Of a stretch of DNA of 64,000 nt, positions 55,392 through 64,000 are shown piece by piece. Source of the stretch: Photobacterium angustum (GTDB lineage Bacteria > Pseudomonadota > Gammaproteobacteria > Enterobacterales > Vibrionaceae). The position numbers and the translations under genes were made by a program. The stretch is from NCBI RefSeq assembly GCF_003026365.1, contig NZ_PYOM01000009.1:1-64000 (forward strand), read 5' to 3'. How positions within the stretch are numbered: position 1 is the stretch's first letter; each line of letters starts with the position of its first letter. The notes under the pieces are model-generated. The model did no database searches. It worked only from the letters and a program-made list of their open reading frames with translations, and had not been told where the DNA came from.

Positions 55392-55416
55392 AAAACGCCC
55401 AATAAAGGGCGTTTTT
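55392..55416 (-). terminator. Hairpin between spoT and trmH
   Basis: AAAACGCCC at 55392-55400 pairs with 55407-55415, with TTTT on the minus side. It falls within an operon, so it may give only partial termination ahead of trmH-recG. Confidence 0.5.
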
Positions 55417-55445
55417 ATGATGAAAAATATAGCGTATCTTATCGC

Positions 55446-57548
55446 TTAGTTTTTCTGGCGCGCGACACGTACGACATTTGGCATAATACGAATTCGACGC
55501 ATAATGTTGGCTAAATGAATACGGCTACGTGTGGTTAACTTAACGGTGATGGTGTATAAACGACCATCTTTTTCTTCCGTCGCTAAGCCTTGAATATTCG
55601 AGCCTGTCGCAGCAATAGTGTTGGTGAGATCGGCTAACGCACCTTGGTGGTTTTGCATGTCGACTTTCAAACTGGTAACAAATTCCTGATCGAAGTCTTC
55701 ACTCCATTCTACCGCCATGTACTTATCCGGCTCTTTACGATGACTACGGACATTGGCACATTCTTCACGGTGGATCACTAAGCCTTTACCGGGACTAACA
55801 TGGGCAATGATCGGATCGCCATGGATCGGATGACAGCAGTTAGCAAAGGTTAATAAAATGCCATCAGCGCCTTGAATCGGTAAGCGACGATCACTTTCTT
55901 TTGGTGTGAGTTCATCGACATTGCCTAATAAACGACGAGCAATGACGACACTCATCACTTCACCTAAACCAATTTCAGCGAGAAGATCATCCATTGAGCT
56001 AAGTTTGAGATCAGACAATACTTTGGTGATATTTTCACTAGCAATACTATCGATATTAGTGCCACCAAGTGCATGGTTTAGCAAGCGACGACCTAAAGTA
56101 ATCGATTCATCACGACGCATGGTTTTCAGCACTTGACGGATTTTAGTACGGGCACGGGAAGTCACCACGTAGTTAAGCCATGCTGCGTTAGGTCTAGCGC
56201 CAGGAGCACTGATAATATCAACCGTCTGACCATTTTTAAGTGGTTTACTTAGTGGATAAGGTTGACGATCAACGCGAGAGCCAACACATGCATTGCCGAC
56301 ATCAGTATGAACGGCGTAAGCGAAATCCACCGCAGTTGCACCAACAGGCAACTCAACAATACGGCCTTTCGGGGTGAAAACGTAAATCTCGTCAGGGAAA
56401 AGATCCGATTTTACATTTTCAATAAATTCAAATGAGCTACCTGCACTTTGTTGAAGTTCAAGCAAGCTTTGCATCCAACGTTGGGCTTTAACTTGCGCGG
56501 TGGTACCTGAGCTTTCGCCATCTTTGTAGGTCCAGTGCGCTGCGACGCCTTTGTCTGCCATTTGATCCATGTCTTCAGTACGAATCTGTACTTCAACGGG
56601 AACACCATGAGGGCCAACAAGCGAGGTATGCAGCGATTGATAGCCATTGGCTTTCGGGATCGCAATGTAGTCTTTCATGCGGCTAGGACGCGGCTTGTAC
56701 AAGTTATGTACTTGTCCTAATACGCGGTAGCAGGTATCTAAATCACTCACAAGTACACGGAAAGCATAGATATCCATGATGGAGTGGAAGCGCTGCTCTT
56801 TGTTCTTCATCTTGTTATAGATAGAGAACAAGTTTTTCTCACGACCTAATACGGTAGCGTGAATTCCCGCATCACTGAGGCGCCCCTCAATTTCAGCGTG
56901 AATTTTATTGATCATCTCTTTACGGTTACCACGCGCAGCAGCTACCACTTGCTTTAATACACGGTAGCGATTTGGGTATAACGCTTCAAAGCCAAGCTCT
57001 TCAAGTTCAGATTTGATGTTATGGATACCCAGACGGTGGGCAAGAGGAGAGAATATTTCAAGAGTTTCGCGGGCAATACGACGACGTTTATCGGGGCGAA
57101 GTGCGCCGAGTGTTCGCATATTGTGGGTACGGTCAGCCAGCTTAATCAAAATTACGCGAATATCATGAGCCATTGCCATGATCATTTTGCGGAAGTTTTC
57201 AGCTTGTGCTTCTTTTCGATCGCGAAACTTTAATTTATCGAGTTTCGATACGCCATCGACCAATTCTGCGACAGTGTCGCCAAAACGGCTAGCGAGATCT
57301 TCTTTCGTGACCTCGGTATCTTCGATAACGTCATGAAGCAATGCCGCCATGAGCGTTTCAATATCGAGACGCATTTCCGCCAAGATGCGAGCAACCGCAA
57401 CGGGGTGGATAATATAAGGCTCGCCAGTGGAGCGAGTTTGCCCTTCGTGTGCGTCGCGAGCAACGAGGAAAGCCTGCCGAAGAGCCTCTAGCTGAGGCTC
57501 TGGCAGGTACTCGATTGCGACTTCTTTCAGGCTATCAAAAAGATACAA
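55446..57548 (-). CDS. spoT: Bifunctional (p)ppGpp synthetase/hydrolase SpoT
   Basis: 700-residue alarmone enzyme. HD hydrolase domain with HDVIEDT (about 72-78), synthetase domain with the YQSLHTS region (about 295-305), TGS domain near 390-450 and a C-terminal ACT domain. The visible start codon is TTG (57546-57548), with GGGAACC upstream; the protein N-terminus MYLFDSLKE matches SpoT orthologs, so the rare start is credible. Low translation could limit SpoT level. Confidence 0.95.
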   Translation of the reverse strand: MYLFDSLKEVAIEYLPEPQLEALRQAFLVARDAHEGQTRSTGEPYIIHPVAVARILAEMRLDIETLMAALLHDVIEDTEVTKEDLASRFGDTVAELVDGVSKLDKLKFRDRKEAQAENFRKMIMAMAHDIRVILIKLADRTHNMRTLGALRPDKRRRIARETLEIFSPLAHRLGIHNIKSELEELGFEALYPNRYRVLKQVVAAARGNRKEMINKIHAEIEGRLSDAGIHATVLGREKNLFSIYNKMKNKEQRFHSIMDIYAFRVLVSDLDTCYRVLGQVHNLYKPRPSRMKDYIAIPKANGYQSLHTSLVGPHGVPVEVQIRTEDMDQMADKGVAAHWTYKDGESSGTTAQVKAQRWMQSLLELQQSAGSSFEFIENVKSDLFPDEIYVFTPKGRIVELPVGATAVDFAYAVHTDVGNACVGSRVDRQPYPLSKPLKNGQTVDIISAPGARPNAAWLNYVVTSRARTKIRQVLKTMRRDESITLGRRLLNHALGGTNIDSIASENITKVLSDLKLSSMDDLLAEIGLGEVMSVVIARRLLGNVDELTPKESDRRLPIQGADGILLTFANCCHPIHGDPIIAHVSPGKGLVIHREECANVRSHRKEPDKYMAVEWSEDFDQEFVTSLKVDMQNHQGALADLTNTIAATGSNIQGLATEEKDGRLYTITVKLTTRSRIHLANIMRRIRIMPNVVRVARQKN

Positions 57549-57565
57549 TTCGCCCGGTTCCCTGA

Positions 57566-57841
57566 TTAACGGTGGTCGCCAGCAATAGCACTAACTGCTG
57601 CTAATTCAGCAGCTTCTTGCTCTTGCAGTTCCTGACGCTCACGAGCATCAAGGATATCTTTAGTAATTAGGCCTTCTTCGATTTCACGAAGTGCAATTAC
57701 TGTGTACTTGTCGTTTTCTTCAGGAACCAATGGATCCTTACCGCCTGTTTGCATTTGACGTGCGCGGCGAGCAGCAATTTGGATCAGATCGAAACGGTTG
57801 CCAATTTTATCAACAGCGTCTTGAACGGTTACGCGTGCCAT
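57566..57841 (-). CDS. rpoZ: RNA polymerase omega subunit
   Basis: 91-residue omega subunit that wraps the beta-prime C-terminus and forms part of a ppGpp site. Signature [33 protein letters not shown] precedes the ATG; spoT starts 17 bases after its stop, so the two are co-transcribed. Confidence 0.96.
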   Translation of the reverse strand: MARVTVQDAVDKIGNRFDLIQIAARRARQMQTGGKDPLVPEENDKYTVIALREIEEGLITKDILDARERQELQEQEAAELAAVSAIAGDHR

Positions 57842-57892
57842 GGAGGACTCCAGTGGTTATTAAATTAGGAATAGAAAATTGTACAAAATAAC

Positions 57893-58522
<630 letters not shown>

Positions 58523-58677
58523 CTATTTTCACTCAGTGATAGAAGGGCGCGAAGATTATCATGATCTGCGCATAATTGAAATTAGCTAATTGCTGGAAAA
58601 TTCATCTTTTTGTGCGATATAGCTTAAGCCTAGTTGGCTTTAATGCGTTTTTCATAATTGCAGCAGCTAATCAACAA

Positions 58678-58707
58678 CAATCAAGGAAGCCATGACTTCC
58701 TTGATTG
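58678..58707 (-). terminator. yicC terminator
   Basis: CAATCAAGGAAG at 58678-58689 pairs with 58696-58707 around a six-base loop, 14 bases downstream of the yicC stop on the minus strand. Confidence 0.75.
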
Positions 58708-58720
58708 AGCGATTATCGAG

Positions 58721-59584
58721 TTATTCGATATTCTGGATTTGTTCGCGCATTTGTTCAATCAATACCTTAAGTTCAACTGCAGAAGCTGTGACTTCAGTGT
58801 TGATTGATTTTGATGCGAGGGTGTTAGATTCACGGTTGAACTCTTGCATCATGAAGTCTAAACGACGGCCACATGCGCCACCTTTTGCGATGATTTTTTG
58901 GGTTTCTTTTACATGAGAATCAAGGCGATCAAGCTCTTCTGCGACATCACTCTTTTGAGCGAGCATGATCAGCTCTTGTTCAATGCGGTTAGCATCAAGA
59001 TCAACTTTTGCTTCTTCAAGGCGAGACATAATGCGCTCACGTTGCCAGTTGATGATTTCTGGCATCATAGTGCGTACTTTGGTCGCTTCAACCGAAATAG
59101 CATCCAAGCGTTGGTCGATAAGCTGTTTCATGTTATCGCCTTCGCTTGCACGTGCAGCAATGAAGTCATCCATAGCGAGTTCAAAACCCGTCAGTAGATC
59201 TTTGTTAATCGCATCTAAATCTTGCTCTGGCGCTTCCATCACACCAGGCCAATTAAGGACTTGGAATGGACCGATATTACCTTCACCTGCGGTTTCTTTT
59301 ACCCATTTAGCAGCGGTAATAACTTGCTTTGCTAACGCTTCATTAATAGTTAGCTCTGTGTTTGCGGCAATATTGGCTTCAAAACGTAGATTACATTCCA
59401 CTTTACCGCGAGCAAGACGTTTACGGAAACGCTCACGTAGTACTGGCTCTAAGCTACGAAATTGCTCAGGCATACGAATGTAGGTTTCAAGATAACGTTG
59501 ATTAACTGAGCGGATCTCCCACACAGCAGTACCCCAATCGCCTTTAATTTCGCGACGGGCATAAGCAGTCATACTATGGATCAT
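58721..59584 (-). CDS. yicC: YicC endoribonuclease family protein
   Basis: 287 residues, the same length as E. coli YicC. YicC N-terminal domain with SMTAYARREIKGDWGTAVWEIRSVNQRYLE and C-terminal DUF1732 with GGACGRRLDFMMQEFNRESNTLASKS. YicC is reported to take part in small-RNA turnover with PNPase. ATG at 59584 chosen to match the family start; a longer frame to 59638 is unlikely. Divergent from rph. Confidence 0.93.
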   Translation of the reverse strand: MIHSMTAYARREIKGDWGTAVWEIRSVNQRYLETYIRMPEQFRSLEPVLRERFRKRLARGKVECNLRFEANIAANTELTINEALAKQVITAAKWVKETAGEGNIGPFQVLNWPGVMEAPEQDLDAINKDLLTGFELAMDDFIAARASEGDNMKQLIDQRLDAISVEATKVRTMMPEIINWQRERIMSRLEEAKVDLDANRIEQELIMLAQKSDVAEELDRLDSHVKETQKIIAKGGACGRRLDFMMQEFNRESNTLASKSINTEVTASAVELKVLIEQMREQIQNIE

Positions 59585-59812
59585 GGCTTGTGGCCTTTTA
59601 GTTGAGAATGGTGCGACGACTAACTTACCGTTACCCACGATAAGTCTTAATTATTCATAACAGGATGCGTCGTTACCGGGTGTTGAGATTATATGCGATA
59701 TTGGCCTCAAGGGGCTACTGTTTGTCAGCTTACGTTATCGTTTTCTCGTGCACTGAGATTGAGTTATCGCTATAATCGCCGGTTAATATCATCCAGCCAA
59801 AGGGAAATCCCG

Positions 59813-60529
59813 ATGCGTCCAAGCGGAAGAAGTGCGACTCAAGTTCGTCCAATCACTATTACTCGCCAATATACAGCCCATGCTGAAGGTTCAGTACTGG
59901 TTGAGTTTGGTAATACCAAGGTTATTTGTACCGCGAGTGTAGAAGAAAATGTTCCGCGCTGGTTAAAAGGCAAAGGCCAAGGCTGGGTGACAGCTGAATA
60001 TGGCATGTTACCTCGTGCTACGCATACTCGTAATCGTCGTGAAGCTGCGAGTGGCAAGCAAGGTGGACGTACGATGGAAATCCAACGTCTTATCGCACGT
60101 AGCTTGCGTGCTGCGGTTGATTTAAACGTATTAGGCGAGCAGATGATCACCGTTGACTGTGATGTTATTCAGGCTGATGGTGGTACACGTACCGCATCTA
60201 TTACTGGTGCGATGGTGGCACTAGTTGATGCAGTTAATTACATGCTAGAGAAAGGCATGATTAAGAAAAGCCCACTGAAAGGTATGGTAGCTGCGGTATC
60301 TGTGGGTATCTATAAAGGCGAACCTATTTGCGATCTTGAATATCTTGAAGATTCTGCTGCTGAAACCGACATGAATGTGGTGATGACAGAAGAAGGCAAG
60401 ATGATTGAAATCCAAGGTACTGCCGAGGGTGAAGCCTTTAGCCATGAAGAATTACTGGCAATGCTGGCTCTGGCGAAAGACGGTATAACCGATATTATTT
60501 CGATGCAGAAGCAAGCGTTAGAAAATTGA
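59813..60529 (+). CDS. rph: Ribonuclease PH
   Basis: 238-residue phosphorolytic 3'-5' exoribonuclease that trims tRNA 3' ends. Family stretches: [21 protein letters not shown], phosphate-binding [15 protein letters not shown] and [18 protein letters not shown]. The reading frame is intact to a normal C-terminus, unlike the frameshifted copy in E. coli K-12. A strong terminator with a nine-base T-tract follows, ahead of pyrE. Confidence 0.95.
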   Translation: MRPSGRSATQVRPITITRQYTAHAEGSVLVEFGNTKVICTASVEENVPRWLKGKGQGWVTAEYGMLPRATHTRNRREAASGKQGGRTMEIQRLIARSLRAAVDLNVLGEQMITVDCDVIQADGGTRTASITGAMVALVDAVNYMLEKGMIKKSPLKGMVAAVSVGIYKGEPICDLEYLEDSAAETDMNVVMTEEGKMIEIQGTAEGEAFSHEELLAMLALAKDGITDIISMQKQALEN

Positions 60530-60533
60530 TATT

Positions 60534-60565
60534 AAGCGGTTCCTATTGGGAACCGCTTTTTTTTT
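60534..60565 (+). terminator. rph terminator / candidate pyrE attenuator
   Basis: AAGCGGTTCC at 60534-60543 pairs with 60549-60558, followed by nine T's. It sits 110 bases upstream of pyrE. In E. coli the rph-pyrE gap holds a UTP-sensitive attenuator at the equivalent place. Confidence 0.8.
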
Positions 60566-60608
60566 AGCTAAAACTGAATATCAAGTGGAGTACTTGTTGG
60601 TTTTAGTT

Positions 60609-60631
60609 GTTACCTGAGAGTGTTAGGTAAC
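60609..60631 (+). promoter_or_regulatory. Hairpin in the pyrE leader
   Basis: GTTACCT at 60609-60615 pairs exactly with 60625-60631, nine-base loop, 44 bases before the pyrE start. No T-tract. Possible leader structure or operator. Confidence 0.4.
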
Positions 60632-60674
60632 AGGTACATTGTTAAAACACAGAGAAGTAGTTTAAGGAGACACA

Positions 60675-61316
60675 ATGAAAGCATATCAGCGTCAGTTTAT
60701 TGAATTTGCCCTAGAGAAAGGTGTATTAAAATTTGGTGAGTTCACATTGAAGTCAGGTCGTAAGAGTCCGTACTTCTTTAATGCTGGCTTATTTAATACC
60801 GGTCGTGATTTAGCACGTCTTGGTCGTTTTTATGCTGAAGCTTTAGTTGATGCCAAGATTGAATTTGATGTGTTGTTTGGCCCAGCTTATAAAGGGATCC
60901 CGATTGCAACAACAACGGCAGTTGCCCTAGCTGATCACCATGATGTAGATACGCCATACTGTTTCAACCGTAAAGAAGCAAAAAATCACGGTGAAGGTGG
61001 CAACTTAGTCGGCAGCGCACTAGACGGTCGTATTATGTTGGTTGATGATGTGATCACGGCAGGTACGGCGATTCGTGAGTCAATGGAAATCATTAAAGCG
61101 AATGGCGCAGATTTAGCTGGCGTTTTAGTGGCGATTGATCGTCAAGAAAAAGGCCAAAGTGAATTATCTGCGATTCAAGAAGTTGAACGTGACTTTGGTT
61201 GTGCGGTTATTTCAATTGTCTCGCTAGGCGATGTGGTGACCTACCTTTCTGAGCAAGCAGGCATGGAACAACATCTTGAAGCGGTAAAAGCGTACCGTGC
61301 TGAGTATGGTGTATAA
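60675..61316 (+). CDS. pyrE: Orotate phosphoribosyltransferase
   Basis: 213-residue type I PRTase converting orotate and PRPP to OMP in pyrimidine synthesis. PRPP loop [13 protein letters not shown] (about 120-132), catalytic Lys in [19 protein letters not shown] before the ATG. Follows rph, as in E. coli. Confidence 0.96.
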   Translation: MKAYQRQFIEFALEKGVLKFGEFTLKSGRKSPYFFNAGLFNTGRDLARLGRFYAEALVDAKIEFDVLFGPAYKGIPIATTTAVALADHHDVDTPYCFNRKEAKNHGEGGNLVGSALDGRIMLVDDVITAGTAIRESMEIIKANGADLAGVLVAIDRQEKGQSELSAIQEVERDFGCAVISIVSLGDVVTYLSEQAGMEQHLEAVKAYRAEYGV

Positions 61317-61342
61317 ATACAGCTTAAGAAAAAATAGATAAT

Positions 61343-61374
61343 AAAAAAGCGAGGGCAGAGGCTCTCGCTTTTTT
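61343..61374. terminator. Bidirectional terminator pyrE / slmA
   Basis: AAAAAAGCGAG at 61343-61353 pairs with 61364-61374. Confidence 0.9.
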
Positions 61375-61392
61375 GTGCCCGTCAACTAAGTA

Positions 61393-61983
61393 TTATCCTA
61401 ATTGCGCACTTAATAGCTCCCAGTACTCATCAAAGTTTGCCGTTGGCTTGTATTTGAAGTTAGAGCGAACGTAGCGGTTTAAACTGCCTTCTACTTGACC
61501 TAGAAGTTGTGCTGCTAAAACTGACTCATCAACAGGAAAGCCTTTACCTTCACGAATTTTACGCTCTTTTAAGATCTGGCGAAGTTGCGATTCAACACGT
61601 TCGAACAGTTGATTAATACGAGATTGAAGACGATCTTGTTCAAACATCAGAGCATGGCCAGTCATGATACGAGTTAAACCAGGGTTACGCTCAGCAAACA
61701 TGAGGATGAACTGCATCACCATACGTAAGCGGTTCAGTGTATCTTTTTCATCATCTAAAATGCGGTTAATACGCGTGGTAATTGAATCTTCAATAAATTC
61801 AATTAACCCTTCAAACATACGCGCTTTGCTTGGGAAGTGGCGGTAGAGTGCAGCTTCTGAAACTCCAACATTCGCGGCTAGCATTTTGGTCGTGATGCGT
61901 TGACTGCCTTGGTTAGACTCCAGCATATGCGCTAAGCACTGAAGTATTTCCTCGCGGCGATTGTTCTTTTTGGTGCCTGCCAT
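61393..61983 (-). CDS. slmA: Nucleoid occlusion factor SlmA
   Basis: 196-residue TetR-family protein that binds SBS sites on DNA and blocks FtsZ assembly over the nucleoid. N-terminal HTH region [60 protein letters not shown] and a helical C-terminal domain. Located between pyrE and dut, as in E. coli. Confidence 0.95.
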   Translation of the reverse strand: MAGTKKNNRREEILQCLAHMLESNQGSQRITTKMLAANVGVSEAALYRHFPSKARMFEGLIEFIEDSITTRINRILDDEKDTLNRLRMVMQFILMFAERNPGLTRIMTGHALMFEQDRLQSRINQLFERVESQLRQILKERKIREGKGFPVDESVLAAQLLGQVEGSLNRYVRSNFKYKPTANFDEYWELLSAQLG

Positions 61984-62101
61984 GAATTATCTTTCCTTTA
62001 CAAAATGAGACTGTCCATGGACAGTATGAAACCCGCCTATCTTAGCGATGCCTTGGCGTTGTGAAAAGTAGCGCAATCGAAATGTACGTATTTTTATTCG
62101 C

Positions 62102-62133
62102 AAAAAAAGCGCAAGCTGAAGAGGTTGCGCTTT
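62102..62133 (-). terminator. dut terminator
   Basis: AAAGCGCAA at 62106-62114 pairs with 62125-62133; on the minus strand seven T's follow. Confidence 0.75.
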
Positions 62134-62216
62134 GCTTTAATATGTTGCCTTTATTTTATCATCAAAATTGATAATACAAGGCTAATTAGATCACGCTTTT
62201 TTAACATTAATAGCGA

Positions 62217-62672
62217 CTAGCTACGGCCTGAATGACCAAAACCACCTTCGCCACGATCTGTGCTATCGAAATCATCAACAATATTAAACTGCGCTTGTAC
62301 CACAGGTAAGAAAACCAGCTGAGCAATACGATCACCCGGCTCAATAGTAAATGTGGTTTCACCTCGGTTCCACACCGACACCATTAATTGACCTTGGTAA
62401 TCAGAATCAATAAGGCCAACAAGATTTCCCAAAACTATACCGTGTTTATGGCCAAGGCCTGAGCGAGGCAGGATGGTTGCCGCAAGATTTGAATCGCCAA
62501 TATGGATCGCAAGGCCTGTTGGTACAAGATGAGTCTCACCCGGTGCGACGGTTAATGCTTCATCTAAACAAGCGCGTAAATCTAAACCAGCAGAACCTTC
62601 GGTTGCATACGCTGGAAGTGGGAATTCATTGCCGACGCGTGGGTCAAGAATTTTCAGATCAATACTATTCAT
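62217..62672 (-). CDS. dut: Deoxyuridine 5'-triphosphate nucleotidohydrolase
   Basis: 151-residue trimeric dUTPase, converting dUTP to dUMP and PPi. The five motifs are visible: [10 protein letters not shown] (I), [11 protein letters not shown] (II), [14 protein letters not shown] (III), [10 protein letters not shown] (IV), [11 protein letters not shown] (V). Eight bases after coaBC on the same strand, so co-transcribed with it. Confidence 0.96.
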   Translation of the reverse strand: MNSIDLKILDPRVGNEFPLPAYATEGSAGLDLRACLDEALTVAPGETHLVPTGLAIHIGDSNLAATILPRSGLGHKHGIVLGNLVGLIDSDYQGQLMVSVWNRGETTFTIEPGDRIAQLVFLPVVQAQFNIVDDFDSTDRGEGGFGHSGRS

Positions 62673-62680
62673 ATTTCGCT

Positions 62681-63895
62681 CTATTGTTTCGCTTGTTGGT
62701 AAAGATTAATAATTTCATTGACTAATTGCAGCCCAAGCTCTGATTTGGCAGCAAGAGGTAGTGCTTTATCACCGTTAGACCAGTAAAGGTGTAGCGCGTT
62801 GTTATCACTATTAAAGCCTTGGTCTTGTACCGACACATCGTTGGCACAAATCATATCAAGGTTTTTCTTTGCCAGTTTACCACGTGCATATTGCTCAACA
62901 TCTTGTGTCTCTGCAGCAAACCCGACCGTAAATGGACGGTTTTCTGTTAAGGCTGCTACGCTGGCAACAATATCTGGGTTCTTCACTAACTGAATCACCA
63001 TGTCATCATTGCCGTCTTGCTTTTTCATCTTTTGAGTTGCGAGATGAGCTGGACGGAAATCTGCAACGGCAGCACAAGCAATAAAAATGTGGTGATTAAC
63101 GGCATGTTCAAGTGCCGCTTGGTGCATCTCTTGGGCACTACTGACATTAATACGCGTTACACCATCAGGTGTGGTTAAATTTACTGGGCCACTGATTAGG
63201 GTGACGTTTGCACCACGCTTAGCTGCAGCTTGAGCAATGGCATAGCCCATTTTTCCTGAGCTGTAGTTACTTAAATAACGTACTGGATCAATCGCTTCTC
63301 GTGTAGGACCTGCTGTTACCACAATGTTTAGACCACTAAGGTCTTGTGGCTGAAAAAAGTCTTCGCAGCAATGTACTAGTTGCATGGGTTCTAGCATACG
63401 ACCAGGGCCTACATCACCGCAGGCTTGCTCACCACTTGCTGGTCCCCAAATACGGCAGCCGCGACGTTGTAAGGTGGCAATATTCTCTTGTGTTGCGATA
63501 TTGCGGTACATTTGCTGATTCATCGCAGGGCTAACAGCGATTGGTGCATCGGTTGCGAGACAAAGCGTTGTCAGTAAGTCATTGCCCATCCCTGCACTCA
63601 TTCGTGCAATCAGATCCGCTGTAGCAGGTGCTAAGAGAACTAAATCTGCCCATTTAGCTAATTCAATATGACCCATGGACGCTTCTGCGGAAGGATCTAG
63701 CAAGCTATCTGAAATGGGATGGCCTGACACGGCTTGCATGGTGAGTGGGGTTATAAACTCTTTTGCAGCTGTGGTCATGACAATGCGCACTTGCGCCCCA
63801 CGTTCAATAAGTCGTCGGGTGAGCTCTGCACATTTGTAAGCAGCGATACCGCCGCTAATGCCGAGAAGAATTTTTTTTCCTGCCAGTGTTTGCAT
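62681..63895 (-). CDS. coaBC: Bifunctional phosphopantothenoylcysteine decarboxylase/synthetase CoaBC (Dfp)
   Basis: 404-residue enzyme of coenzyme A synthesis. CoaC half: [12 protein letters not shown] (FMN-binding start), SASMGHI with the active-site His, PAMNQQMY and [12 protein letters not shown] with the catalytic Cys. CoaB half: [29 protein letters not shown] loop. Adjacent to dut. The divergent gene beyond it (radC in relatives) is outside the window; 63896-64000 shows no coding start. Confidence 0.96.
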   Translation of the reverse strand: MQTLAGKKILLGISGGIAAYKCAELTRRLIERGAQVRIVMTTAAKEFITPLTMQAVSGHPISDSLLDPSAEASMGHIELAKWADLVLLAPATADLIARMSAGMGNDLLTTLCLATDAPIAVSPAMNQQMYRNIATQENIATLQRRGCRIWGPASGEQACGDVGPGRMLEPMQLVHCCEDFFQPQDLSGLNIVVTAGPTREAIDPVRYLSNYSSGKMGYAIAQAAAKRGANVTLISGPVNLTTPDGVTRINVSSAQEMHQAALEHAVNHHIFIACAAVADFRPAHLATQKMKKQDGNDDMVIQLVKNPDIVASVAALTENRPFTVGFAAETQDVEQYARGKLAKKNLDMICANDVSVQDQGFNSDNNALHLYWSNGDKALPLAAKSELGLQLVNEIINLYQQAKQ

Positions 63896-64000
63896 TCGTC
63901 TGCCTGTGTCTTGGGCTTATAAATTGGCAACAAGATACCACCAAAGTAATTTTTGATCATCGATTCGGATCAACTCTGAATTGAATGGAAAGTTGTGTGC

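Overview
The window looks like a stretch of the main chromosome of a marine gammaproteobacterium of the family Vibrionaceae, most likely Photobacterium or a close relative. The evidence is low-to-moderate GC by eye, close protein matches to Vibrio and E. coli housekeeping genes, and conserved blocks: yigL-pldB-rhtB, rsmD-ftsY-ftsE-ftsX-rpoH, glpE-glpG, ubiC-ubiA/plsB/lexA, bioH/gntX-nfuA, ompR-envZ, gmk-rpoZ-spoT-trmH-recG, yicC/rph-pyrE and slmA-dut-coaBC. I saw no rRNA, tRNA, CRISPR array, prophage or intact insertion sequence. Genus is inferred, not proven.

Region 1-3400 holds a minus-strand amino-acid decarboxylation module: a PotE-like exchanger followed by the start of an AdiA-like arginine decarboxylase that runs off the left edge. 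It has elaborate inverted repeats between and upstream of the genes. Region 3401-6403 holds a lone MshA-like prepilin, SlyB, the DTW-domain tRNA enzyme TapT, a small lipoprotein and an EVE-domain protein. Region 6462-11101 is yigL-pldB / rhtB-EAL/HDOD / dps. Region 11311-17542 is accessory metabolism and membrane genes: patatin, LysR, AbgT transporter, SDR, acyltransferase 3, DUF2500.

Region 17696-21095 is the least ordered part. It holds small hypotheticals, a T-rich block, a 25-residue membrane peptide gene with its own terminator, yhhN, a DUF2007 protein, a small secreted protein and yhhL. Region 21062-25770 is rsmD and ftsY-ftsE-ftsX-rpoH. The 550-base gap after rpoH is unusually rich in DnaA boxes and GATC sites. 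Region 26322-33108 is glpE-glpG, a FliL-like protein, ubiC-ubiA, plsB and lexA with two SOS boxes.

Region 33245-42205 is a respiratory island lying between lexA and dinF, which are neighbours in E. coli. It starts with a methyltransferase under a perfect 7-1-7 Fur box, followed by a caa3-type cytochrome c oxidase operon with its own assembly factors (CtaG, SURF1, a Sco-like protein, haem A and haem O synthases). Region 42311-64000 is mostly core: dinF, nfuA, comF/gntX, bioH, tex, greB, ompR-envZ, recG-trmH-spoT-rpoZ-gmk, yicC, rph, pyrE, slmA, dut, coaBC.

The items most worth following up are the DnaA-box/GATC cluster (25828-26279), the 25-residue peptide gene (18219-18296), the Fur-boxed methyltransferase (33209), the tandem orphan terminators (3086-3158) and the large stem-loop between potE and the decarboxylase (1200-1262).
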